The notes: generated from the letters alone by a model not told the origin. A DNA stretch of 64,000 nt from Chitinophagales bacterium (GCA_015655125.1 JAATFP010000021.1:1-64000); one strand, 5' to 3'. Counted from the stretch's first letter, positions 25,278-35,509 are shown. Program-made: numbers and translations.

Positions 25278-26348
25278 TTATTTGTGTGCCGTTGCCACAG
25301 GTGCGCCTGTTCCTTTTGCTACGCCTGCCGAATCGGCACCTTCTGTTTTATTGGCATCAGGATCCTTATCCTTGAAATAGGTAAAATATTCTGGCTTTTG
25401 TTCTGCCATCCATTTTGCATATTCTTCCGGGGTTTCCACTATAATTACGCCACGCATAGAATAATGTCCCTTACCGCACATCTGGTCGCAACTGATTTCG
25501 TAAACGAAATTGGGGTTGCCGGTTCTTACCTGCATTTCTTTTGTGGTAAACCTGGGGGTAAACCACATCGTAGTTGGGATTCCCGGAACGGCATCCATCT
25601 TCATCCTGAAATGAGAAAGACCAACGTCATGAATAACATCCTGCGCATGGATTACCAGCTTTACCGGGCGACCCACAGGCAAATGCATTTCTGAGGCGCG
25701 GATATCATCATGGCTGGCAGGATCGTCAAAATCTACAGCCAGCGAATTACCCGAAGGCTGGTTATACTTTTTGTAATCAATCTTACCCAAAACGCTGTCT
25801 TTGCCGGGGTAACGCATATCCCAGCCAAATTGGTGACCGGTAATTTCAACCACTACCGCATCTTTAGGAGCATCGCCGGTGATAAGGAACCAATGTTTCA
25901 AACCAAAAACTACCAATACAGTCAATACGATTGCCGGAATAGTTGTCCAGATCAATTCCAGCTTTGTATTGTGCGGGAAATAAAATGCTTTCTTATTGTC
26001 CTTGTGTTGATATTTAAATGCGAACCAGAACAGCAATACCTGAGTGATCACAAAGATAGTACCTGTGATAGCAATCGTAACATACAACATCGTGTCGATC
26101 TCCTGGCCCTCAACCGATGCTGATCCCTGAACGAACAGAGTCTTGCCATAATACAGGCTGTTGCAGTACCAGGCGCCTATCAGTCCGAATACAAGGAAAG
26201 CGATCAACATAAAACCGTTGATCCTGTTGTTTTGCTTTGCTGATTTTTCTTCACCTTTAAGCACACTGACATATTCACTTGCTTTCGCAATCTGGAAGAT
26301 GATAATGAAAATCATTATCGCAATGGCTATCACAAAAAAATCCTTCAT
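25278..26348 (-). CDS. ctaC: Cytochrome c oxidase subunit II (CuA)
   Basis: A 356-residue subunit. Three hydrophobic N-terminal segments anchor a periplasmic cupredoxin domain. The CuA site is intact: C287, C291, H295 and M298 in SCDQMCGKGHYSM, with an upstream histidine in DVIHDV. It accepts electrons from cytochrome c or directly from alternative complex III. No fused cytochrome c domain is present; the C-terminus is a flexible Ala/Gly/Asp tail. It lies 34 bp upstream of subunit I and follows actF. Confidence 0.95.
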   Translation of the reverse strand: MKDFFVIAIAIMIFIIIFQIAKASEYVSVLKGEEKSAKQNNRINGFMLIAFLVFGLIGAWYCNSLYYGKTLFVQGSASVEGQEIDTMLYVTIAITGTIFVITQVLLFWFAFKYQHKDNKKAFYFPHNTKLELIWTTIPAIVLTVLVVFGLKHWFLITGDAPKDAVVVEITGHQFGWDMRYPGKDSVLGKIDYKKYNQPSGNSLAVDFDDPASHDDIRASEMHLPVGRPVKLVIHAQDVIHDVGLSHFRMKMDAVPGIPTTMWFTPRFTTKEMQVRTGNPNFVYEISCDQMCGKGHYSMRGVIIVETPEEYAKWMAEQKPEYFTYFKDKDPDANKTEGADSAGVAKGTGAPVATAHK

Positions 26349-26436
26349 TTGATAAAATTTTAGCGCCTCCGCAAATGCTTCCGCATTTTTAAGACCTTTT
26401 AATTATACTGACTTTGTCTTCAATAATTCTTATTAC

Positions 26437-27696
26437 TTACGTGTGATGAATCATACTTTCTTTCAGGAAAGGATGATTGATCTGTGTGAGCCTGTGATTG
26501 CTGAAGTAGCGACCAACGCCCCACATGATCACACCGATAAACAGTGCGGCTACACCAAACCCAAAGAACATCGTTTCTACGTTTGCATGCTCGTGCAGCG
26601 TGCCCGGCATTACCATCTGGAAAAAATCTATCCAGTGACCGAATATGATCATTATCCCGACAAGTGTTACGATTGTCCAGTTCTTTTTTGTTGATTTTTT
26701 CATGAAGATCAACAAAGGACAAAGAAAGTTTAATACCAGGTTAAAGAAGAAAATACCATGATAAGGACCGCTTTGCGTTTGAGTTCCGATTCTGTCAACG
26801 AAATATCGTGTTTCTTCCGGCTGGTTACTGTACCAGATCAACATGTATTGAGAAAACCACAGGTATGTCCAGAAAATAGAAAATGCAAACATAAATTTAC
26901 CGATGTCGTGCAAATGCTCGTCGGTAACATATTCCAGCTGGCCACGGCCACGGAGCCAGATGATGAAAATCGCTACCAGCGACATGCCAGATACGAAAGT
27001 ACTTGCAAACGTATACCAGCTGTACATGGTGCTGTACCAATGGGCATCGATGCTCATCAGCCACAGCCATGGAACGGTAGATGCTACGGTAAGGCCGAAG
27101 AACACAGTATATAAGGAACACCAAACGGTATTTTTCCAGATCCATTTTTTACCGGCTTCATAATCCATGGTACCGTTCTTGTCGGTATCCAGGCTTAATT
27201 TACGGATCTTGCGGCCAAGCAACGACCATAAGCCAATTGAAATTACTGACCATGTAATGTAGAAGGTCGGACTCAGGAAGGCGCTTTTTCCTTTCAATAC
27301 TTTATCGTGCGCTACTGCATCTGCATCCAGCCAATGATAAATATCTGTACGGTGTCCCAATACGATCGCCAATAAAATTACCAAAGTGATGATCCCGAGA
27401 ATCGGAACAACGCTGGAGATCGCTTCCGGCACCCGACGCAGGGCAACCTGCCAGCCGCCCATTGCCATAGTGGTTACACAAATGAAGAACATGGAAGCAT
27501 TTACAAGCAACAACCAATACACACTGTTCTGCAATAACACGGCCCAGAAACGTGTGGCGTCGGTATTTACACCATGACCGGCATGTTCAAATGGATGATA
27601 TGCAATGGCGCCGCCGATAATTGTGAGCAAGCCCACAATGATCAGGATCCATGTCCACTTTTTATAACTTCCCGGTAATACAAATTGGTTGTTCAT
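26437..27696 (-). CDS. actF: Alternative complex III quinone-site subunit ActF
   Basis: A 419-residue membrane protein with about ten spans, homologous in layout to ActC. Typical features are the N-terminal FVLPGSYKKW, the segment LGHRTDIYHW and conserved His/Tyr in the helical bundle. In ACIII, ActF is one of two NrfD-like subunits; ActC is thought to hold the quinol site and ActF to aid proton movement. It follows actE by 32 bp and precedes oxidase subunit II. Confidence 0.92.
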   Translation of the reverse strand: MNNQFVLPGSYKKWTWILIIVGLLTIIGGAIAYHPFEHAGHGVNTDATRFWAVLLQNSVYWLLLVNASMFFICVTTMAMGGWQVALRRVPEAISSVVPILGIITLVILLAIVLGHRTDIYHWLDADAVAHDKVLKGKSAFLSPTFYITWSVISIGLWSLLGRKIRKLSLDTDKNGTMDYEAGKKWIWKNTVWCSLYTVFFGLTVASTVPWLWLMSIDAHWYSTMYSWYTFASTFVSGMSLVAIFIIWLRGRGQLEYVTDEHLHDIGKFMFAFSIFWTYLWFSQYMLIWYSNQPEETRYFVDRIGTQTQSGPYHGIFFFNLVLNFLCPLLIFMKKSTKKNWTIVTLVGIMIIFGHWIDFFQMVMPGTLHEHANVETMFFGFGVAALFIGVIMWGVGRYFSNHRLTQINHPFLKESMIHHT

Positions 27697-27728
27697 CTAA
27701 AAAAATATTTTGTGTTAGTTGCTTTTGA

Positions 27729-28397
27729 TTATCCTTTTTTTGCTGTCGCGCTATCTGTTTTTGCGGGTGATGCTGTTCCTGTTGCGGGTGTTGCAGCCGC
27801 AGCTTCTTTTTTAGGTTGCAAGGTTCTCACATATTTAATGATCGACCAGCGTTGTGCCCGGGTCAGCTGCGAAGCATAGCTTCCCATATCATTTTTACCG
27901 TAGGTGATGGAATAGAACATTTGTCCGTCCGGCATGTTTACATACTGATCCAATGTGAGGTTGGCAATGGCGCCTATCTTGCCGGAAGTCCCCAAAGGGC
28001 CATTACCGGTGGCCTTTTCCCCGTGGCAGATGGCACAGTTGATGTTGAACAAACGGCCGGCTTCAGTGAGATCGGCTTTGCTTAAAGAATCGAACGGATT
28101 TTTTACAGTTCCTGCAATCTTATAGTTATTGGTATCTTTTGCAAGTGGGAAAGGAAACAGTTCACCCCTTTTGATCGTTCCGGCAGCAGGCATGCTGTTG
28201 TAAAAGATCTTCGCACCTTTATCGTTCGGATCCATGGTGAACAGCGCAGAATCGTGTGCAGCATAAGATTCGTAGGCACGGCTATAGGCCATATCCGGCA
28301 TATAAACCTTACCAGGCTCACGCTTGCTGTCGCAGCTCGCAACCGAAATGGCAACTCCTGCTACTAAGATGGCTGTTATATAAGTAATTCGTTTCAT
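27729..28397 (-). CDS. actE: Alternative complex III monoheme cytochrome c ActE
   Basis: A 222-residue lipoprotein: the signal ends in SVASC, so the mature protein is likely anchored by Cys. One heme c site, CAICH, follows, with an axial methionine in MPDGQMFYS or GSYA-flanked positions. It should pass electrons from the ActA/ActB chain toward the oxidase. The C-terminal tail is rich in Ala, Thr and Lys and probably disordered. It lies 48 bp downstream of actD. Confidence 0.92.
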   Translation of the reverse strand: MKRITYITAILVAGVAISVASCDSKREPGKVYMPDMAYSRAYESYAAHDSALFTMDPNDKGAKIFYNSMPAAGTIKRGELFPFPLAKDTNNYKIAGTVKNPFDSLSKADLTEAGRLFNINCAICHGEKATGNGPLGTSGKIGAIANLTLDQYVNMPDGQMFYSITYGKNDMGSYASQLTRAQRWSIIKYVRTLQPKKEAAAATPATGTASPAKTDSATAKKG

Positions 28398-28445
28398 TTA
28401 TTAATTTATCGGCCTGCGGCGCAGGCGGGTTAAACAATGTATCTA

Positions 28446-29036
28446 TTAATATCCCGGTTCGTGCCTGTACAATTTTTGTTCTCTGTCGTAACGACCGATC
28501 CACCAACCTGTTTCTGCCACCTGTACGTTGATCTCTTTGGCGCCGGCATTTTGTAAAAAATTTTGTACTTCTGCGTCATCGGTTTTATCGCTGCATTCGA
28601 TGGCCATTACAAAAAGATCATCGGTAGCACGCGGATGAAAATGGTGCTTTTTCACAAACGGTGCAAGGTTACACAAATAGCAAAAAGTAAGTACCATACC
28701 TACAGCCGAAAACAATACGGTCAACTCAAAGGTGATCGGTATCCAGGCCGGCAACGCGAAGTGCGGCTTGCCGCCGATGTTCAGCGGCCAGTCTTTGGTA
28801 AATACCCAGCTGATAAATGTCAACGCCGTGGTGGTACCGGTGATGGCATAAATAAAACCCGCAGTGTGCAAACTTGTTTCCCTGATGCCAAGCGCATGAT
28901 CCAGGCCGTGCACCGGGAACGGTGTGTACACATCGTGAATTTTGTAGCCTGCCTTGCGGACATTTTTTACCGCAGGAAACAATACTGCTTCATCATCAAA
29001 TGAGCCAACTACAAATTTTTTTAATCCTCCAGCCAT
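28446..29036 (-). CDS. actD: Alternative complex III subunit ActD (DUF3341)
   Basis: A 196-residue DUF3341 protein. It begins with a soluble, ferredoxin-like domain (GSFDDEAVLFPAVKNVRKAG), then two membrane spans (about residues 60-125), then a soluble C-terminus that ends near the heme-transfer face. It is a structural subunit of ACIII without cofactors. It sits between actC (84 bp) and actE (48 bp) in the standard actABCDEF order. Confidence 0.92.
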   Translation of the reverse strand: MAGGLKKFVVGSFDDEAVLFPAVKNVRKAGYKIHDVYTPFPVHGLDHALGIRETSLHTAGFIYAITGTTTALTFISWVFTKDWPLNIGGKPHFALPAWIPITFELTVLFSAVGMVLTFCYLCNLAPFVKKHHFHPRATDDLFVMAIECSDKTDDAEVQNFLQNAGAKEINVQVAETGWWIGRYDREQKLYRHEPGY

Positions 29037-29120
29037 AATATTTAGCTTTTGCCCTGAGCAGATGCTTTCCGGCTTTTATAAATAAACTATTGAACTTTTA
29101 AACTTCTTTAACCTTCAACC

Positions 29121-30575
29121 TTAATGCGCGTGTTCTACTTTTTCTATATAAAATTTTTCCGCATCCGATCTTTCGATGTCCGTCATTTTCGCTTTGTAGT
29201 TCTCGCCGCTCGTCTTCAGGATCGATTTAATTTCCGCCAATGCAATCACAGGGAAATATTTCGCAAACAGGAAGAAGCAGGTAAAGAACAGTCCGAATGT
29301 ACCAAGGTAGAATCCGATCTCATAGATGCTCGGGCTATAGTAAGTACTCCAGCTTGACGGAAGGAAATCACGATAAATCGAGGTAACAATGATCACGAAA
29401 CGTTCGTACCACATACCGATATTTACAATGATACTCATAAAGAAAGTAACAGTGATGTTGCGTCTCAGTTTCCTGCTCCAGAAAAGCTGTGGCGAAACCA
29501 CGTTACAGAACATCATCAGCCAGTAACTCCAACCATAAGGACTTAAAATGTTCGCCCTGTTTTGCTGGAACGCGTATGCTTCATACATGTTCTGGCTATA
29601 ATATGCTCCAATGAAAAGTTCGGTAAGATATGCACAACCAACAATGGACCCTGTTAATACGATCACCTTGTTCATCGCTTCAATATGACCCATGGTGATA
29701 TAATCCTGGAGGTTCATTACTTTTCTTACAACAATCAAAAGTGTTTGCACCATCGCAAAACCTGAGAAGATCGCGCCCGCAACGAAGTACGGCGGGAAAA
29801 TGGTCGTATGCCAGCCCGGAATTACGGACGTGGCAAAGTCAAAAGATACGATGGTGTGTACAGAAAGTACAAGTGGTGTACTCAAACCTGCCAATACCAA
29901 TGACAATGACTCATGACGCTGCCAGTGCTTGGTACTACCTGTCCAGCCGAAAGCCGCAACACCATATAATAATTTACGGAGCTTCGTTTTTGCACGATCG
30001 CGTACCGTTGCAAAATCCGGCAACAAGCCAGAGTACCAGAACAACAATGAAACCGTGAAGTAAGTAGAAATCGCAAATACGTCCCAAAGCAATGGCGAGT
30101 TAAAGTTTACCCACAAAGGACCACGTGTATTCGGATAAGGTAATACGAAGAACGCCATCCATACACGGCCCATGTGCCAGATCGGAAACTGGCCCGCACA
30201 CATTACTGCAAAAATCGTCATCGCTTCCGCCGCACGGTTCACACCCGTGCGCCAGCCCTGGCGGAATAACAGGAGGATCGCAGAAATCAGCGTTCCGGCA
30301 TGACCGATACCTACCCACCATACGAAATTGGTAATATCCCAACCCCACCCGATAGTCTTATTAAGGTTCCACTGACCTACACCGTAAGTAACCTCACGAT
30401 AGATAGAATACACCCCGAATAAGAGCAGACCGATGCTTATGAAAAAGCCGATGTACCAAAGCCTGGTAGGCTTCATCTCAATGGGGCCAATGATATCTTC
30501 CGTTACCTGGTGATAGGTTTTGTCGCCATCCACCAGCGGTTCCCTTTGTTGCGATTCGTATTTCAGTAATGACAT
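29121..30575 (-). CDS. actC: Alternative complex III subunit ActC (NrfD/PsrC-like)
   Basis: A 484-residue membrane protein with ten spans of the NrfD/PsrC family. Conserved segments include NKTIGWGWDITNFVWWVGI, a quinone-binding region near the periplasmic side, and SVHTIVSFDFA. It should oxidise menaquinol and pass electrons to the FeS clusters of ActB. It lies 206 bp downstream of actB, a larger spacing than the others in the series, in which I see no additional gene. Confidence 0.94.
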   Translation of the reverse strand: MSLLKYESQQREPLVDGDKTYHQVTEDIIGPIEMKPTRLWYIGFFISIGLLLFGVYSIYREVTYGVGQWNLNKTIGWGWDITNFVWWVGIGHAGTLISAILLLFRQGWRTGVNRAAEAMTIFAVMCAGQFPIWHMGRVWMAFFVLPYPNTRGPLWVNFNSPLLWDVFAISTYFTVSLLFWYSGLLPDFATVRDRAKTKLRKLLYGVAAFGWTGSTKHWQRHESLSLVLAGLSTPLVLSVHTIVSFDFATSVIPGWHTTIFPPYFVAGAIFSGFAMVQTLLIVVRKVMNLQDYITMGHIEAMNKVIVLTGSIVGCAYLTELFIGAYYSQNMYEAYAFQQNRANILSPYGWSYWLMMFCNVVSPQLFWSRKLRRNITVTFFMSIIVNIGMWYERFVIIVTSIYRDFLPSSWSTYYSPSIYEIGFYLGTFGLFFTCFFLFAKYFPVIALAEIKSILKTSGENYKAKMTDIERSDAEKFYIEKVEHAH

Positions 30576-30781
30576 ATCTTTTTTTAAGCTTTTGACCAGA
30601 CGTTTTCAGGGTTCGGTCATTAGTAATAATTTATATGAACTTTAAGCTTTACTATTTTAGGTTTTGTCGCTTTGGTTCGTGACTTCCCGAACCAATCATG
30701 CTTCCGTTTCATGTGCTACCAACCGGGCCGATCATTTGTGACAAAATCAAAACACCTCTTTCCAATTTGTCACAAAATTTT

Positions 30782-33700
30782 TTACCCATGAACAGGCTCT
30801 TTAACCTTTTCCTGGGTAGTTTCTTCCGCTTCTTCATCAAAACCGATATGCCTGTCGGTATTTCTCACTTTGGCGAGATAACTAACATTGGGCAATACGT
30901 GCAATTGTTCCAATACGTAGAAGTTCCTGTTCTGATCCTGTCTTGCCTTGAACACTTCACTTTCCGGATCGTTTACGTTACCAAAAGTGATACAATCGCT
31001 CGGACAAGCCTGTGCACAAGCAACTTTTACATTGCGAACCATCGTTGGATCCTGGTGCTTTTTCGCTTCCAGCTTGCTTTCCTGCAAACGCTGAACGCAG
31101 AAAGAACATTTTTCGATCACACCACGGCTTCTTACCGTTACGTCCGGATTCAACACCATCCTGGTAAGATCGTCGTTCATCTGCAAAATAACTTCGTCGG
31201 TATCAACGCCGATCAATGCTTTCTGGTTATCAGGGAAGCTGTCTGATCCGTTAAAATCAAGCCAGTTGAAACGACGTACTTTATAAGGGCAGTTGTTTGC
31301 ACAATATCTTGTCCCGATACAACGATTGTATGTCATCTGGTTCAACCCTTCGCTGCTGTGATTCGTTGCCGCAACCGGACAAACGTTTTCACACGGCGCA
31401 TTGTCGCAATGCTGACAAAGCATCGGCTGAAACACTACATCCGGGTTTTCCAGGTCGCCGGTGAAATAACGGTCAATACGCAACCAATGCATTTCATGCG
31501 CACGTTGAACCTGTGTTTTGCCCACCACGCTCACGTTATTTTCAGCGGTACATGCTACCACGCATGCGCTGCAACCTGTACATGTATTGAGATCGATGCT
31601 CATCCCCCATTTGATACCCGGCTTAACATAGTCGGGATAGAGGGTGGCATCTTTTACAAAATCTGTTTTGCCATAGGGCGTTGTTGCTGCTCTTTCTTCT
31701 GCCGCTTCCGCCAGCAAGGCCTTTGGATTTTCTGTGAAATTTTTCAGGTTGGTTTCATAGATCACCGGGCGTTTTTCTGTAAAACCATGCACCTGTGTTT
31801 GCGCAAGCGCATATGTTTCTGACGTTTTTTCGAAGGTTGCCGGAGCGCTGTAGGAAAAATTATTGTTCACAAATCCTACCAATGGATAAGCATTCTGGCC
31901 CGCGCCGGTTGCAGCGCGACCGATGCGTTCAAGACTTGCTTTATTTTCACCAGCGGCATCCGCTGCACTTTTGCGGCCATAACCAACTGCTATCGCAATG
32001 GTAGATGAATGAATACCAGGAATGATCAAAGCAGGCAGTGACAATACTTTACCGTTTACAGTGATCTTCACAACCGGTTTTTCCGGCGTTACTTCGTAAG
32101 CATCCGCCTGGCGCTGGTTGTGAGAGACGTCCAGGCCGAAAATTGATTTTGCCAGGTCGGGACTCATCATAGCGTAATTGTCCCAGGTTACTTTAGATAT
32201 CGGGTCAGGAACTTCCTGCAACCATGGATTGTTTGCCTGGGAACCGTTACCGATAGATATTTTTTGATACAATACTACTTCTGTAGCACCGGTTGCTGGT
32301 GCGGCTGCTTTTGCAGCAGCTTCTGCTACACGACCGCCATTGTATGCGCCCGCTGCAGGTGCAGCCACAGTTGCCGGTTCAATCACACCGTCCTGCAATG
32401 CTTTGTCCCAATTATCGGTAGAACCAAGCTTAGCCAGCCAGTAATTTTTATAATAAGTTTCATATTCGCCGTTGCTTGCTGCCACTGCAACCTGTGGAGT
32501 GGCTGTTTGAACAGCGCCTTTGGTAGTGTCTTTCACCGCAGGTGTAGCAACCAATGCCGGTGTTTTTGTATTACCGCTCCATTTCAACAAAGACGTCTGA
32601 AAAGGGCGGGTTTTGAACAATGGATTGATGATCGGTTGAATCAGGCTGATATAACCCGATTTTGGTTCCGCATCGCCCCAGCTTTCCAGCCAATGGTGCG
32701 AAGGCAAGATGAATTTACATTGTTCAGCCGTTTCATCGAGCGATCCGTTGAACGAAACACTCAATGGAAGTTTTGCGATTGCATCGCCGAGTTTCTTTCC
32801 GTCTGCGTAAGTATAAACCGGGTTGGTATCGTATACAAACAAACCTCCGATGGCGCCGTTGATGATATCATTGGCCAGCTGTACCATATCCGTATCAACA
32901 CCTTTGCGGATGTTGGTGGTTTCGGCCCAGTTGATCGTTGTGCCGTTTGCCCCGATAGCTTCGTTGATCGCATTTACCAGGATCTGAATGTTCACATCGT
33001 TGCTTCCTGCAACCACAAGCGAAGATCCTTTGCTTGCAGATAACACAGCAGCAGTATCATCGATCGCTTTGCTCAGTTTCGCATCCAGTTTTGGCGCAGA
33101 AACTGCACCGCCCAGTTTTGCCAAAAGGCCCAATGCAATAGCGCCGGTTTCCGATGGTTTGTGCGTATACCTGTCATCGGCATTGCTGCCGGTGAGGCTC
33201 ATCATGCTTTCAAAATGAATATGACGGCTGAGTTCGGGTTTTATAGAACCTTTTACTTTTCTATTGTCTGCGTAATGTTTGCTGTATTCTGTAGCGTTGA
33301 GCCAGGTTCCGAGAAAATCGGCACCAAGACTAACAATCACTTTTGCTTTATCGAATTGGTAAGCGGGGATGGCACGTTTGCCATAAGATGCTTCATTGGC
33401 CAGCAACATACCGCTGTGGCTCACTGCATCATATTGTACGTGGCGGCTGCCGGGATATTTTGCCAGAAACTCGCTGATGATCTGCAAGGTTGATGGCGAG
33501 TGGATAGTGGAAGTAAGGAGTACCAATGGTTTGCTGCCGATAGAACCGATAGCGGAAGCAACCATGTTGTCGAATGCGTCGAAGCTGGTAACCTCTTTGA
33601 ATTCGTTGCCGCTTTTTTGAAGCGGGTGACGCAGGCGGATCGGATCGTACAGGTCGAGTACCGAAGCCTGGGCCTGGGCGCTTGTTCCGCCTTTTGTAAC

Positions 33701-34078
33701 GGAAGACAATTCGTTTCCTTCGATCTTGATAGGGCGGCCGTCTCGTTGTTTTACCAAAACACTGATGGCGTCACCGCCATTTACATAGGTGCTGGCATAA
33801 TAATCGGCTACGCCGGGAATGATATTGTCGGGCCTGTTGAGATAAGGAACCGCTTTACGTACCGGCATTTCGCAACTTGCTGCGATCGCTGCCGCTGCGG
33901 TGCTAAAGCCTAAATATTTAAGAAAGTCCCTTCTTGGCGTTTTCGCATCCAGTAATCCTTTCCCGTCGAGTTCTTCCAGGGGAAGCAGTTCTTCCTGGAA
34001 TTCTTTTTCCTTAGCCTGCTGAAAACGCTCTGATTCTGTAAGGTCTCCAAAATTTTGCCAGTACTTTTTGTTACTCAT
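30782..34078 (-). CDS. actB: Alternative complex III subunit ActB (molybdopterin-like plus FeS)
   Basis: A 1098-residue fusion of a cofactor-free molybdopterin-oxidoreductase-like domain (residues 60-800) with a four-cluster iron-sulfur domain (after about residue 820). A twin-arginine motif, RRDFLKYLGFS, appears near residue 49 after an N-terminal extension, the usual form in ActB. Cysteine sets are CTGCSACVVAC, CQHCDNAPCENVC, CIGTRYCANNC and CSFCVQR with a later CAQACPSDC. An Ala/Thr/Val-rich insertion (about residues 500-610) is likely a flexible loop. It relays electrons from quinol to ActA hemes. Confidence 0.94.
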   Translation of the reverse strand: MSNKKYWQNFGDLTESERFQQAKEKEFQEELLPLEELDGKGLLDAKTPRRDFLKYLGFSTAAAAIAASCEMPVRKAVPYLNRPDNIIPGVADYYASTYVNGGDAISVLVKQRDGRPIKIEGNELSSVTKGGTSAQAQASVLDLYDPIRLRHPLQKSGNEFKEVTSFDAFDNMVASAIGSIGSKPLVLLTSTIHSPSTLQIISEFLAKYPGSRHVQYDAVSHSGMLLANEASYGKRAIPAYQFDKAKVIVSLGADFLGTWLNATEYSKHYADNRKVKGSIKPELSRHIHFESMMSLTGSNADDRYTHKPSETGAIALGLLAKLGGAVSAPKLDAKLSKAIDDTAAVLSASKGSSLVVAGSNDVNIQILVNAINEAIGANGTTINWAETTNIRKGVDTDMVQLANDIINGAIGGLFVYDTNPVYTYADGKKLGDAIAKLPLSVSFNGSLDETAEQCKFILPSHHWLESWGDAEPKSGYISLIQPIINPLFKTRPFQTSLLKWSGNTKTPALVATPAVKDTTKGAVQTATPQVAVAASNGEYETYYKNYWLAKLGSTDNWDKALQDGVIEPATVAAPAAGAYNGGRVAEAAAKAAAPATGATEVVLYQKISIGNGSQANNPWLQEVPDPISKVTWDNYAMMSPDLAKSIFGLDVSHNQRQADAYEVTPEKPVVKITVNGKVLSLPALIIPGIHSSTIAIAVGYGRKSAADAAGENKASLERIGRAATGAGQNAYPLVGFVNNNFSYSAPATFEKTSETYALAQTQVHGFTEKRPVIYETNLKNFTENPKALLAEAAEERAATTPYGKTDFVKDATLYPDYVKPGIKWGMSIDLNTCTGCSACVVACTAENNVSVVGKTQVQRAHEMHWLRIDRYFTGDLENPDVVFQPMLCQHCDNAPCENVCPVAATNHSSEGLNQMTYNRCIGTRYCANNCPYKVRRFNWLDFNGSDSFPDNQKALIGVDTDEVILQMNDDLTRMVLNPDVTVRSRGVIEKCSFCVQRLQESKLEAKKHQDPTMVRNVKVACAQACPSDCITFGNVNDPESEVFKARQDQNRNFYVLEQLHVLPNVSYLAKVRNTDRHIGFDEEAEETTQEKVKEPVHG

Positions 34079-34168
34079 TATAAAGATTTGAAAATTCTAA
34101 AATTTGAAAATCTGAAAACGGCATGCAATCGACTCACATTCGTTTTGAGCCATTTTCTATCTACTCAA

Positions 34169-35452
34169 TTAATAGTGACATTTCTGACACTCCGTACCAC
34201 CAATGTGCTCTACTGTTACGCTGTCCATCTTGTGATTTCTGATGTCTTTATGGAACTTCTCGTAAATGCTGTAGAATTTGTTGCCGGTGCTGTCTGCTTC
34301 GTTGTAGAAGTTTACTTTGGTTTCCCTATGGCAATTGATACACCAGCCCATGCTCAGTTCTGCAAACTGGTACACTTCACCCATTTCCTGAATGTTGCCA
34401 TGGCAAGTCTGGCATTGTTGCTGGCCCACTTTGATGTGCTGGCTGTGGTTAAAGTAAACATGATCCGGAAGGTTGTGGATCTTGATCCATTCGATCGGAT
34501 GAGCCCCGTCAGGAATACCATCGTGGTTGTTGTCCGGATTGTAGGTTTTTGTTGCCGGGTTCCAGCCTGCGTAAGAATACAGTTTCTGGATTTCTGCGGT
34601 ACCGTTCACTTGTGTTCCGTCTTCGCGTACGATCGGATCGCCTTTGTATTCTTTGATAGCCATGTGACAGTTCATACAAACATTCACAGACGGGATGCTT
34701 GCCTGTTTGCTGTCCTGCGCGCCACCGTGGCAATACAGACAACTGATCTGGTTGGTGCCGGCGTGAACTTTATGAGAGTAATAGATCGGTTGAACCGGTT
34801 GATAATTTTTCATGCGGCCAAGGCCGATGGCTGCGTTGATAGTAGCATATCCGCCGAGGGCGAACAATACCAACACACCTACCATCAAATAAGTTTTATT
34901 GCGGTAGAAAGGAACCGGTTCGCCACGCTGAACTCCTTCTTTTTCGTCTGATAATTTGCGAAGGTTGCTGTTGACCTGTAATAAAATAAAACCAACCAAA
35001 GCCAATACTAATGTAAGGATCCCGAAAAGGAGAGAGTTATCAGACTCTGGTGCGGCACCACCTGCGGTGCCGGTATCATCTTTTTTAACCGGTACATAGT
35101 CTTCCACATATTTCATGATGGCATCGATCTCCGCTTTTTTCAGGTTCGGAAAACCGTTCATCATCGTAGGCCCGAATTTTGCAAAAAGATCTTTTGCATG
35201 TTTATCGCCGTTTCCGATCATCGCCGACGGGCTAGCCACCCACTTATAGATCCATTCTGCATCCGGTTCCCTGCTCTGCGCTCCCTTTAATGCCGGACCG
35301 GTATAGTCCACATCTGGCTTATGGCAGTTCGCACAATTAGCTTTGAACAATGCCTCGCCGTCCTGCGCAAATGCATGAATGTTAATTGAAAGCAGGCTTA
35401 CAACGAGGAAACTTGTAAAAAGCTTGTTAATGATTTTTCTATAGCGACTCAT
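34169..35452 (-). CDS. actA: Alternative complex III subunit ActA with added N-terminal cytochrome c domain
   Basis: About 427 residues with the start at ATG 35452; an upstream in-frame start would remove the clear signal peptide (KLFTSFLVVSLLSINIHAFA). A class I cytochrome c domain (CANCH, axial Met in MMNGFP) comes first. A membrane span follows, then the five-heme ActA region with CLYCH, CMNCH, CQTCH, CINCH and CQKCH. This gives six heme c groups. It takes electrons from ActB and delivers them to ActE or directly to the oxidase. It is the first gene of the leftward ACIII series behind a recognisable promoter. Confidence 0.92.
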   Translation of the reverse strand: MSRYRKIINKLFTSFLVVSLLSINIHAFAQDGEALFKANCANCHKPDVDYTGPALKGAQSREPDAEWIYKWVASPSAMIGNGDKHAKDLFAKFGPTMMNGFPNLKKAEIDAIMKYVEDYVPVKKDDTGTAGGAAPESDNSLLFGILTLVLALVGFILLQVNSNLRKLSDEKEGVQRGEPVPFYRNKTYLMVGVLVLFALGGYATINAAIGLGRMKNYQPVQPIYYSHKVHAGTNQISCLYCHGGAQDSKQASIPSVNVCMNCHMAIKEYKGDPIVREDGTQVNGTAEIQKLYSYAGWNPATKTYNPDNNHDGIPDGAHPIEWIKIHNLPDHVYFNHSQHIKVGQQQCQTCHGNIQEMGEVYQFAELSMGWCINCHRETKVNFYNEADSTGNKFYSIYEKFHKDIRNHKMDSVTVEHIGGTECQKCHY

Positions 35453-35494
35453 ACAGTTATCGGGGCTAATGTGGAAAATTTCCTTATACACGTG

Positions 35495-35502
35495 CAAAAG
35501 TA
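35495..35502 (-). promoter_or_regulatory. -7 box (TACTTTTG) of ACIII-oxidase operon
   Basis: Read on the minus strand the word fits TAnnTTTG and lies about 43 bp upstream of the actA ATG. A GTTG about 22 bp further upstream may serve as the -33 element and falls within the dyad at 35510-35530. Confidence 0.5.
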
Positions 35503-35509
35503 AGACACG

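Noticed and set aside
32264-33043. 259-codon plus-strand frame opposite actB
   Set aside because: It is antisense to a clearly conserved ActB region, Cys/Ser-rich and without a recognisable domain; a shadow frame.
34055-34951. 298-codon plus-strand frame opposite actA
   Set aside because: It lies over the heme-binding region of actA, whose six CxxCH motifs are unambiguous.
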